Origin: Anaeramoeba flamelloides | Taxonomy: Eukaryota; Metamonada; Anaeramoebidae | Length of the DNA stretch: 64,000 bases | Direction: 5' to 3' | Assembly (NCBI GenBank): GCA_027625915.1 | Contig: JANTQA010000032.1 | Location: 9,238,001-9,302,000 of the forward strand | Shown here: in pieces, positions 37,013-48,121 of the stretch | Position numbering within the stretch: the stretch's first letter is position 1 | Layout of the letters: each line of letters begins with the position of its first letter | Notes under the pieces: generated by a model | What the model saw: the letters and a program-made list of their open reading frames with translations, nothing else | The model's database searches: none | What the model was told of the DNA's origin: nothing | Program-made: the position numbers and the translations under genes

Positions 37013-37667
37013 CTGGATTGAAAATCATTTATGTTTTGAATGTTTGCTTGTAGTTAGATATTATCTTTAATTTTGATTAAAGAAAATACGAAAAAAGAGA
37101 AATGGTATTCCTCGGCCCATAGAGAGGATACTAAAATTTCCATTTTGGTTTTACACAATTATTTTATTTTGGTAGAAGGTAATATACTCGTTTCAGAAAA
37201 AAATAGTTTTATTTTTTCAGAGGAAAAGTCAATTTTAATTACTTTTTGTAGAATTATAAAATTCTTTTTCTTCATTGCTCCTATACTCAAGAAAAAAACA
37301 ATCAAATAGACTAATTGGACTGACCTCTCAATTATTTTAATTTTATAAAGGAAAAAAATAATAACAAAAGGTAGAAAATCTTTTTAGTTTTTTTTAATTT
37401 TGAGCAAAAAATTCTGAGGGTTTTCTTATATCAAGACCGTGAAACAGGTATTGAGTTCAATGGTATTCTTATTAAATTTAAATTTTTATATTGATTAAAT
37501 CAATTTATTTCAAAAAAAAAACATTCTCCGTATATATTAATATAAATATCTTATCAAAGTATCAAAGTTAAAATAGTTTTGAGTTATCAAATGAAGGGTT
37601 TTTGTGAAATATAGTCAGCACACAAAAAAACAATTTAAAAGGATATATATCACAACTTTTCAATATA

Positions 37668-38179
37668 AACTAAATTTCATAATAAATTGCCCATCATACA
37701 TTTGAATAATGAATTTATTTTGTTTCGTTTTGAAGTTTTTCCTCTCATAATGAAAAGTGTGCAAATAAATCATTGTTTCTCTTTTTTATTTTTTCCACAG
37801 TGTTTTGTTAAAATGGAAAATGAAAATGAAAAATTGGAAAGAAGTAACAGATGAATTAATGAACAATTTGATTTCAAATATGAAAAAGAGATTAGATTTA
37901 GTTATTCAAATGGAGGGAGAATCGATAAATGGGTTTTTTTACTTTTTTAAATTTTCTAATTTTTATGTAATGCTTCTTTCAAAATAAATGTCCCAATTTT
38001 TTTTAACAGTTTTTTTTATTTTTTTTTCTTTTATTTTTAGACAAAAAATAAATATCTCTTGAGTATAGTATTGAATATTAAAATCTAATTTTTTATAATA
38101 CAATAGATAACTTCAATTATTAAAAATATTTTTATTTAAAATTTGATTTTTAATGGGCCAATTATTATGAAAGATAGTT
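37668..38179 (+). mobile_element. Tc1/mariner-type element, deletion derivative, copy 1
   Basis: It is 512 bp long. The left end is AACTAAATTTCATAATAAAT and the right end, read inverted, is AACTATCTTTCATAATAATT; both reach GCCCAT. TA flanks each side (37666-37667, 38180-38181). Inside, a frame from about 37805 reads W-K-x-V-T-D-E-L-M-N-N-L-I-S-N-M-K-K-R-L-D-L-V-I-Q-x-E-G. This matches the C-terminal end of Tc1/mariner transposases (W..I.......LI.SM..R...VI...G). The DDE catalytic core is absent, so it cannot move by itself. Copy 2 lies inverted at 58951-59461. Confidence 0.8.
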
Positions 38180-39590
38180 TATAAAATTAAAAAACTACAA
38201 TTAATTGTCCAAAAATTCCAAAAAACAATTTAATTATTTTCTAACCGAGCCAGAAGTGAAAACAAAAGAGACTATGTAGACTATGTATTGAACTTTTATT
38301 ATCGTTTTCAGATGTAATTTTAACTAGTGGGTTAAAAATTCACTTAAGGGCTATGTTTACAGATGAAAATGGTGAAACTGTTTATAAAAACACTCATAAA
38401 AGAGTTCTGTGATCTCTAAAAAATGATCCTATTAGAATTACTTTTATACAAAATAGGAAATTTCCATCTTTCACAATTTTACATTTCCCACTTTCAAAAA
38501 TCCAAACAATATTCGATTTTACAATTTCATAATTTCCCTTTCAAACCCATAAACACAAAAAAATTACCTCCAGCCGTACTAAATATTTTTTACTTTTACT
38601 TTAACAAGTAGGAAATGTTTTTAAAATTTTAATTATGCTTGAAAATCACTTAAAGTCATTTTTTTCAAAAATTTTAATTCAAAAATATATTTCAAAATTT
38701 TTTTGTTATTTTGATGATTTTAACTTTGTAACGAGTATTTTTTTCTGTTCAATTTCTTCAGAATGAAAATTCTTTTTGTGAAGTGTAAGTGAAATTACAC
38801 AATACCAAAACACACTCTAGGGTGGAGTCATTGTCCTGAAGAAACCAAATCCTTGAAAATCTTTGCCGAATTTCTGATAGATTGTTTCTACAAAAAGAAT
38901 TCTATTGTTATATTAATAATTTGAGTGAGTTGTTTCCTCGGTTTTGTATTAATGAAATTCGTTGGTGTAAAAAAATCCATAATTTCAAAAACCTATACTC
39001 AAAATCTCTGTCAGGTTATTATCCCAAACTAGAGTGAACGTGTCTTGGTAGAGTTCGTTAAAAGTAACTTAGTTTCAAGTGTTGGTGTCATTTTTCACCG
39101 GTACAACAATAAATTCAAATAAAAACTTGAAGTATTTTTAATAGTATCTCTCGTACTGTTTTTGAATGGGTTCATGGGTGCTCTGGAAATTGTCTTTGAT
39201 AGAGTTTTTCAAAAGTCTTATCAAAATTTTTTTAAAAAAAGTCCAACGTAAAAAGAAAATATTTTCTGAGTGAAAAACAATGAATTAAGTTCCATTTGTA
39301 ATTCCAAGAATTCACTTGAAATCTAAATTCCTACAGAATAAAGGTCGTCATTTATAAAAAAAAAAGTGAGTTATTTTGACCCCAACCTTTAACTGGTAAT
39401 ATTTTTTGATTGTTCAGTTGACAAGAATAGTATGATGTAGATTTCATATCATGTTATTTCTGAGAAAGATTAGTGATTGTTCAGAAGGGGAATTTCAAAA
39501 CGACAACCCGAGAAATTATTTTTTTTAATTGATTACTTCGTATTTAATTATATTCATAATCATAAATCCAAGAACAACAACACCACCAAA

Positions 39591-42500
39591 ATGCACGAAA
39601 ATACAATGACTACCAAGGTGGACTCTTGGGGAACAAAGCAATTTTGTCTTTATTTCCTTTTCTTTCTCATTTTTTTAGTTACTGCGATTGTCATCGGATT
39701 AAAAGGCCCAAAAGTTTATGATTTTGAAACTCATTCTTTTGACGTGTTCAACCAAAAGGTATCAGATGTAACCTTTACCGTCAAAGGCCTCAAAAGGTTA
39801 AACCGATATCTCTACACCGACGTCTTTATTTTAAATAAAGAATCTATTGATATTCAAACAACAATGACTTATTCGATACGTGTTTATGGAAGCAATGCAA
39901 AAAACCCAGGCGACAGTGACTGGCATGCACTTAACGAAGAAACAATTTCTCATAATAGATCAGTTTCTTGTTCTGTAAATTTTACAACTTTTGAGAATTT
40001 CTCATTACCTTTCTTAACTATTTTTTTTTTTCTTTCTTTTCGTTTGCTTTTTTATTTTAATCTTTTCGAGGAACCGATCCATTCGATCAAAGTCCATACG
40101 TAAATTCTCCTTTATTTTTATTACAACCTCTGAACATATAATAGTTTTATTACTGTTGTTTAAGTGACCCGTTCAGACTTGTAAAATCGTGGTTTCACAT
40201 TAAAGATTGTTTTTCTTTTATTTCAAGAAAACCGATGAATTAAAGGATCAAAGAAATGGGCAATAAACAATAAGTAAATATGATGTGGGGGTTCTTAATG
40301 CTCTTAAATTCAAAAAGAAATACTTAAATATGAAAAATCAAATGTTAAAATTTTTGTAAAAATATTACTGTCATTTTTAAAAAGTGAAAAGTTCTTTTTT
40401 TTTTGATTTTGACAAAATTTAAAACTTTTTTAAAGTTTTGTGTTTTAATAAAGTGAGGACTTTTTTTTTTTTAACAAAAGTGCTTTCATTGAAAACCCCA
40501 ACCTCTACATCACCTTTTAATGGCTGGTTTACTCTTTATTAAAATAGAAAATTTGATAAAAAGTTTTAATTCTTTAAAAAGCTTTTAGCATTGTAAAAAT
40601 AGAAAACTCCAAAAAAAGTTTGCAAAAAGTTCTCACTTTACTAAAACGACTGAAAAAATTTTAGAAAGAATTTTTTGGAAGAATAAATCAAAAAAATTTT
40701 TGACAATTTCAACATCTTCAATTCATAATCGAAAATTTTCAAAACAAAATTCAAGGAGCTAACCTTCAAAATTGAAATAACCTTGGATCATCAACCTGAT
40801 GTTGTATTGTAACAAAGAAAAAAAAAAAAAAAAACAGGTTTTATTTCAAACACTTGTTTTATACCCTGGTGACGGGTATTTTGGTTCACTATAGTATTTG
40901 AATTTCAAATGGGATCAAAATTTCCTCTCTCATTTTCTTTCTCTTTTAGTGAAGTTAAATTTGTTGAGTTGTCACTTTAAAAACAAAGATAATGAACCGT
41001 TTTTAATCTGGTAAAAGGGATAATTCAGAACAAATACGATAACTGAATTTATTACTTAGTTAATAAATTTGCTTGATCCATCGATTTTAAAATTAAAAAA
41101 AACATAATACCAATCCGGTATGGTCTCTCTCTGGTTTAATGTTTTCGTTGGTTTTAAAAAGCCGAGAAAAAAAAAAGAAAAAACAATTAATTTTCAATCG
41201 ATTTATTCTCAAAAGGTTTTTTATTTTGATTAATTCTCATTAAATTTTAATTTATAGATATTTTATTGTTTATTTGGTGATAGCTTGATTTACAATTTTT
41301 GAAAAGTTAGTTTTCTAATTTTCTTTTTTCACCAAAACCTCAAAAGGAACTGTTTTTCAATTTTTGAAAGAGAAAAAAATTTTTTCAAACAAAATCTAAT
41401 TTTTTTAAATAAAAAAAAGAATTGTTTGTTTCATCTCTCAACGACAAAATAGATTGTGAAAATTGGATCACTTTTATTTCTTTACTAATTATTATCAACT
41501 CCTTATTTCAAATTATTTGATTCTTATTTTTCTTTGGAACCTCAAAAAGAGGTTTAAAAAAAAATAAGAATCAAAAATTCATTTTTTAGAAAAATTCACC
41601 AATGCAAATCACATAAACAAAGTCAATAAAATCACAGAAATCACAAAAACTACAGAAATTACAGAAACAAAATTACACCCATCATTTTTTCAAGAAAATT
41701 GAACCAACACATTTTAAAAAAATCACAAACACTCACAAAAAATTATGGGTTAATTTTTGCTTTGTGACTCTCACAATTTTTGAAAAATCTAATATTCTCT
41801 CAATTAACATTGCCAAATCTTCTTTATTTTATTAATAGAAATCTAATTTGATACTTTCCAAAAATAAAATCCAATTCAAAATTTTTAACACACCAAAATC
41901 CAATTAAATTGAAAAAAAAATCTTATTTTTTATTATTGAATTATCAAAGAAGTGTAAATTACACTCAAAATGTCCTTTTACTTAAATTTCCTCAAAGGTG
42001 ATTTAAGCGTAAAATCATAGATTTCACGATTGTTCAAGGAAAAAAATAACCAAATTTTTTTATATTTAAAAAAGCAAAAGCAAAAAGTGAAAAATCAAAA
42101 ACAAAAAATTGAAAAGAAAAAAAATTGAAATTTAAAAAGGGTTTATAATAACCAATTGGTAAAAAATCAAAAAAAAAAATAAAACCAATACTGTCTTTAA
42201 TTAAGAACACCCAAAATAAACAGCCACGATACTTTTGGTTAATTTAATTTGATTTGATAATTGATCAAGAATGTTCATTTGGTGATCGTTGCTTAATTCT
42301 TGAAATTGCTTTTTTCTTTTTGATTTGATTTGCTTAAAACCTTTTGGACATTTTTTGCGTTTGCTTTTTCGATTTTATTTTCAATTTACCCATATTTTCG
42401 TGTTTCAGTATCTCAGTATCTCAGTATTAGCAAGTAACCACTTGATCTTTTTATTTTGTAACTCTTCTTCTCAATTTAAATACAAATCAGCCAGGTGAAA

Positions 42501-43593
42501 AAATGGCAAAAAAAAAATAAAAAATCTTATTTAATCAATTCTAGAAGAAATGCCAAATTCGAATCATTTAATAATTGGAATGTGAACAATTTTTTATAAT
42601 TTACAATACTAATAAAGCAAAAAAATAAATAATTATCAATACTAATAAATCAAGAGTGTGTTAATAATTTTAGAGATGGACAAAACAAAAAATGTGATTG
42701 GTAAATTTGAAAAAATTCTATTAACAATTATTGATAGATCAATGGTTAAAGACTATCAACTACTTTTATTTGAGTTCTTCAAAGCAGAAGAACTCAACAT
42801 TAACTTAATATGAAACGTTCGAAAATTTTTTTGATCTGAACGAAATAGGTAAAGTAATTCAAAAAAATGAACTGAAAACAAAAAACTAAAAGGATGAAAA
42901 AATGATTTTCATATTTTAGAAAAATCAAAATTATATCCAATTTGAATGAAATTGTATTATTGTGATTCTTTGAACTATCTTAACAGTGTTGGGAAATTTT
43001 GAATTTTAGTTTAGTTTGTTAAAAAAAAACTTTTTCTGCCATTTGTGTTATTCCAGTGATGTTTCAAAATTTGAAACTTTCATTTTTTTCAAATGTTTGA
43101 TTGATGGTTAAAGTCGATTTCTTTTGAATAGAAAAACTCAAATAAAATTAGTTGAGGATATCTCACTTTTTGATCGATTAATAATTGTTCGTGAAATTTT
43201 TGCAAATTTATCAATACTTTTTTGTTCTGCTCTCTCCAAAATTTTTAGTAGAATAGCTTTTTTTTTTATTTCAATTTTATATTGATCTATTTTTAGTTCT
43301 GTGAGTCTTGTAAAGTATAAATTTTCATAACATTTCGATTAATTAGTGGTTCTAATTTGGTATTTCCTCATATAATTTCTTTGATAAGATTTTTATTTTT
43401 TAAAAAATTGACTTTTGGTGTGTTAAAAATTTTGAATTCGGGGCATATATATTTTGATTTAATTAAAATTCAGTAGAATTAAAAAAAAATACAAAAAATA
43501 TGTTTTTTTTATATAAGTTATAAACTTAAAAAGAAATTAGAAATTCTCAGTTTCAAGCACATACCCGAAAAATTAACCCCCCCAAAAAAAAAA

Positions 43594-43624
<31 letters not shown>

Positions 43625-45438
43625 AATGAAAGCATTAATTGATTAGTAGAAAACTTACAACTATTAACTGTCTACCTAAATAATTTTTATAAATATTTCT
43701 GATTGGAAATAACAAGAATATATAAAAATTATTAAGTAGAATAAATAAATCATAAAAAGCCATACCTTAAAGTGCCGTAGAGTGCCTAGTTTTTTTTCAT
43801 TTAAAAAATTAAAAGACAATATAAGAAATTTTCTTTTCATTTCAAAAATTAAAAAAAAAACACCGTAAGCTTTTTTAGAATTTAAAAGAATAAAGAAAAA
43901 CCATTGACTTTACTCTATTCTTTTGAATCATGTAAAAATCAAGCATTCTACGGCACTCTACGATACTTTTTTTTTAATTCTTGTTTTGTTTCGAAAATCA
44001 ATTGGGTTTCGTTAGTTTTTTTTTACTTTTTTTTGAAATAAAAAGAAAATTTATTAAAATTTTCTGTTTATTTCAAATAAAATAGAAAACCTAAAAAAAA
44101 CCTAGAACACTTCACAAATAAACAGAAAACTCAAGAAAACCTAACAGCACTTTTCCAGAATTCAAAAGAATTAGAGAAAAATCAAAGATTTTACCCTATT
44201 CTTTTAAATTTTGTAAAACCTAATGGGTTTAAGAGGAAAATTATCAATAAATTTGTCATTGTAAATGGATATTTACTCCGTTATATTCCATTTAAAAGCT
44301 CTTTAACATAAAAATAAAACTTTAATTTTTTTTTCTAATGAAAATGAAATCAAGTAAGAAATATCAAATTTTAGAGCCCACTAAATTATATTTTTCATTT
44401 TTTTTATTTTTTATGGAATATTGTTGTTCAAATATTTACACATTTTAATGAAAATTTAATTAATCTGTTAAAAATATTTTGCATTTTCAGTTTATCAAAA
44501 AAAAAAAAATATTTCTTTATTCTTGAAGTAAAAAAATATAAATGAAAAGAATTAAAAAATTATCTCATTTTATTTATTATCTTTTAATCATATATTATTA
44601 TTTCAATGAAACAAATATAAAAACAAAAAAAAACAAAAAAAAAAAACAATTAGGCACATAAAAACTGTACATCGCATACGATTGTTTATGAACCATTTAT
44701 TGAGTATACAAATTATAATATTTCCTTACAAGTGAAGGCAAATATTGCTCCATTTTACAACACTGTTTATGTCCAAGTAATCATATTAACTTTCTTTCTT
44801 TAATAAATAGTATTATGTATATACTATTATCACCTTTTTTTATTAATTAATCTTTATGAATTGATAATAATGAAATATTTATCATTAAATCAAATAATTT
44901 TTATTAAATTTTATTAAACATAAAAAAAAAAAAAAAACAGTCTCGATACATTTCTGAGAAAATGGCAATCTTTGAATTAGTCTGGAGGTATGTTTTAGTT
45001 ATGATTGTATGTATACTTATGGCTTATTTTACAAAAAGAACACGTGGCGTCGGGTTTAGAGCTTTTACTATTGAACAACAATGGGTAACATGGCTTTTAT
45101 TTTCACTTCTCTTTTTGAACAGTCCTCTATATCCACTGACATTAATTACTTCATCATCGTTTGTTAGAGTTATACATGCATTTTGTTCTGGATTATTCTT
45201 TTTTTCAATAATCGCTTTTTGGCTATGTGTAATTGATGGATTACGATTTGTAAGTAACTTTCATTTATTTATTCATTTATTTGCCGATTAATTTTTTTTA
45301 TTTTAGAATTAAAATATGGTTTTTACTATTAAGAATTTTTATCTTCAATTTATAAAAAAAAAAGTAATACTTTTGTTGAATTTTTTTGACAATCAATTCT
45401 CAACCTAACAATTGATGCTAATTATGACTTTGTAAATG

Positions 45439-45470
<32 letters not shown>

Positions 45471-48121
45471 GAATGCAACTTAACATCAAAATAATCTCAA
45501 TAAAATTATTCTTTCTTTCCAATAAATAATTCAAGATTATTTCCTTAGAATTTTTTGATCATTGAGAGAGATCAAAATATATTTGTGACAAAACATTATT
45601 TCAACTCAATTTTTAAAATGGATATTTTGTAAATAAGAAAAATATATCAAAATTTTTTTAAAAAAAAAATTACATCTTTACATAATTCAAATTTATTTAA
45701 TTAAACCAAAGATTAAATTGAATTCTTTTAAATTTTGGAAAACCTAAATGCATTTTTTTTTTTTTTTTAAAATGAACAGATAATTAAATCAAAGATTTTC
45801 AGTTTATTTCAAAAATTAAAAAAAACCTAACGGCTGTTTTCCAGGATTCAAAAAAAATAGAGAAAAGTCTTTGATTTTACTCAATTCTTTATAATTTTGG
45901 AAAAGCTAACTGCCGTTTTTTTAATAATTGTTTTTGTTTCGAAGATCTATTGATTTTATAATCAAATATTAAAAAAAAACTAACGTGATGTGTTCGGGAA
46001 GTGTCGTAGAGTGCCGTAGAGTGCCATCAAGTGCCAGGTTTTCTTGAAGTTTTCTGTTTTATTTATAAAATCTATCGATTTTCGTTAGGTTTTTTTTACT
46101 TTTTGAAATAAAAAGAAAACTCAAGAAAACCTAACGGCGCTTTTCCATAATTCAAAAGAATAGAGTAAAATTAATGGGGTTTCTCTATTCTTTTAAATTC
46201 TGGAAAAGCTAACGGTGGTTTTTTTACTTTGAGAAATAAACCGAAAATTTATGAAATTTTCGTTTTATTTCAAAAATTCTGGAAAACTTAATGACTGTAA
46301 GAGGAAATTAATTATCTTCCTTCAAAATAAAAAAAAAAATAAGTGTTTTTATGATAAAAACGAAAAACAGACAAAACCTAATGAAATTTTTTTTAATTTG
46401 AGTAATAAAAACTTTGGTTTTATTCACAAAATTTGAATTCTAAAAAACCGCCGTTAGGTTTTTTTTACTTTTTGAAATGTAAAGAAAATTTATTTAAATT
46501 TCTTTACATTCCAAAAATTCTAAAAAACCTAGGCACTTGACGGCACTTGGCGGCACTCTGTGGTACTTCACGAACACATCACGTTATATTTTTTTTAATT
46601 TTTGAAACAACAAGAAAAATACAGAAATTTCGATCTTATTTTTCAAATTTAAAAAAAAAAAAACACAGAATTCCATGACACTCAACAGATACTTGAATAT
46701 TTTCTATCAAATTTATTTTGTGTAAAGAAGTTTTCATTATTTTTCCTGTTTTTTTTTGAATGAATAACTTTTTTTTATAATTTTTTTTTATATACAGATA
46801 GCACACAAGTGCAGAAATGATGTCTCTATTTTTAGAATTGAAAATTTATTTATTTATTATTTCAAGAATAAACAGTGAAATAATTTGGATTGATTATTCT
46901 TTTTCAAATTCAATTTAGATGTTATTTATTATTAAAAATTTTCAATCTTTAAAATCATGAACATATCTGAAAATTTGAATTTTAACATTTATTTTCTTCT
47001 ATTCGAAAATTTTCATTGTTAGTCTTAGTACATTTTGTTGTTAATTATAAATTGATATCTTTTGAATAAACTATATATATATATATAAATAATATTAAAA
47101 ATCAATATTTTATAAATTTTGAGATAAAAATTTAGTTTCTTGGATAAATTAAATGTTTTTATTTCATTTTGTTTTTTTTTTTTTCAACTAATTATTTTAA
47201 ATCTTTTTTCCCAATAATTTCCATTAATATTAATAAAATTTTTTCTTATAAAAAAAAAAAAAAAAAAAAAAACGAATTTATTAACATTTCTTTATTGTTT
47301 AATTAAAAACACAATTATTCTTCTCACAATAGCAAAAAATAAATCGAACATTTAAAAGATTTTATCTTCCAAAATTGATACCACTCTCGATGATGTTTAT
47401 TTGTTTTATGATTTTATATTTATGGAATATTTTTCATCAAAAAAATGATCCACAATACGAAGATGTTTCAGACATTCCTGGATTTGGTATTGTTAGCCTT
47501 ATCTTTATTTTACTCATTGTTTTATTATTTTTATGGATTGTTTATTCTTCAGTCCGTGGGTGCATAGATGTCAAGAAGTTACAAATACATCGAAAGAGAT
47601 TTTATTTTTTCATTTGGTTTGCGATATCTATAATCATTTTTTCACTTGTTGCCTTAACTGGAAATATGATCTCAAAATTACAGAATTCTGCAGGCCAATT
47701 TTTAGCAACTTTAATAATTTTTAATTCTTATCTATTATTTTTTGCTTATGCATGTTTGCCTTCATCAGAAACAATTAACTATATCAAAAGTGGTTCAAAT
47801 ATTCAAGTGGGTGAATTCGTTGACGATCTTGATGAAGGACTTGACCAAATTACAGATGAAGAAGATCAATTAGAATTGATTAGAAAATCTGATGAAGAAG
47901 AATCACAAATTGAATCACTATTTGGAGATGAAGATGATGAAGACGACGACGACGACGACGACGACGATGATGATGATGATGATGAAGATGAAGATGAAGA
48001 TGATGACGACGATGAAGAAGAAGAGGAGGAGGAGGAGGAGGAGGAGGAAGAAGAAGAAGAAGAAGAAGAATATGATGACGATGATGATGATGATGATGAT
48101 GAACAAGAACTATTGAAATAA
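39591..48121 (+). CDS. TMEM181: TMEM181/Wntless-like seven-pass membrane protein
   Basis: Exons 39591-39974, 40756-40808, 40838-40868, 44941-45249 and 47333-48121, with a possible extra exon at 40071-40099. Exon 1 gives a signal-anchor and 'IVIGLKGPKV' (human IFVGIRGPKV) plus a GOLD-like luminal domain. 40756-40808 adds the strand ELTFKIEITLDHQ. 44941-45249 gives FELVWRYVLV and 'FTIEQQWVTWLLFSLLFLNS' to 'FWLCVIDGLRF' (human FWLCVYHGIRV). 47333 onward gives 'FKRFYLPK' (human LTFYLPK), 'NDPQY' and 'NSYLLFFAYACLPS'. The junction at 45249/47333 is in phase and aligns residue for residue. The C-tail is an Asp/Glu run of about 70 residues. The family sits in secretory/plasma membranes; human TMEM181 is known as a host factor for a bacterial toxin. 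The extra exon does not keep the phase with its neighbours, and 40838-40868 is tentative (its preceding intron would be only 29 bases). Confidence 0.85.
41866..43442. mobile_element. Repeat F element with long inverted arms and an internal insertion
   Basis: The left end 'ccaattcaaaatttttaaca' mirrors the right end near 43442 ('gttaaaaattttgaattcgg'). The arms continue inward: 'ttaatcaattctagaag' and 'attggtaaatttgaaaaaat' on the left have mirrored counterparts at 43100-43260. The left arm breaks off at about 41928 and resumes near 42517, with 'aatcttattt' on both sides, suggesting a later insertion of about 590 bp. The forward peptide MDKTKNVIGKFEKILLTIID starts at 42676. Confidence 0.55.
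43770..43972. mobile_element. Repeat B hairpin
   Basis: The left end 'agtgccgtagagtgcctag' is mirrored by the right end 'cattctacggcactctacg'. The middle carries the 'tttactctattcttttgaa' segment seen in the larger B element at 45983-46584. No protein. Confidence 0.6.
45250..47332 (+). other. TMEM181-like intron of 2.1 kb
   Basis: GTAAGT at 45250 and ACAATAG ending at 47332 are canonical. Joining the exons gives DGLRF-QKINRTFKRFYLPK, colinear with human HGIRV-QGERKCLTFYLPK. The intron contains the 602-bp foldback at 45983-46584 and several A/T runs. Confidence 0.85.
45983..46584. mobile_element. Foldback element B, TA-flanked, 602 bp
   Basis: The left end ACGTGATGTGTTCG and the right end CGAACACATCACGT are perfect inverted repeats with TA outside (45981-45982, 46585-46586). 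The inner arms carry arrays of AGTGCC-type motifs (about 46002-46040 and 46530-46565). The middle contains smaller palindromes around 'ttcaaaagaatagag'. No transposase. Related fragments: 43770-43972, 23930-24130 and about 57400-57480. Confidence 0.75.

Larger units (their letters stand above)
32292..39590. other. 7.3-kb stretch between UNC-50 and TMEM181-like genes
   Basis: No gene recognised. It holds inverted repeat C copy 3, a GC-rich hairpin island (33735-33870), long AT arrays (34138-34205, 36847-36894, 36972-37009), a large foldback (34905-35745), three ACGCGT sites (36911-36939) and a Tc1/mariner-type element (37668-38179). Bases 38.2-39.5 kb are unique and slightly less AT-rich but show no conserved frame. 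Confidence 0.55.
40869..44940 (+). other. TMEM181-like intron of about 4.1 kb
   Basis: The 5' side (GTGACG at 40869) is tentative; the 3' side is an A-rich stretch ending ACAG at 44940, directly before a conserved exon. Inside lie a repeat F element (41866-43442) carrying its own insertion and a repeat B hairpin (43770-43972). This explains much of the length. No independent gene was seen in it. Confidence 0.65.

Noticed and set aside
40202-40275. Possible exon between TTTCAAG and GTAAAT
   Set aside because: All three frames contain stops and none resembles the expected luminal strand.
45250-45307. Short 58-nt intron ending TTTTAG in the TMEM181-like gene
   Set aside because: Using it puts a TAA in frame two codons later; the acceptor at 47332 instead gives an exact family match.
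47892-48116. Met/Thr/Lys-rich and Ile/Val/Phe-rich frames in 47892-48116
   Set aside because: Shifted and antisense readings of the acidic C-terminal tail of the TMEM181-like gene.
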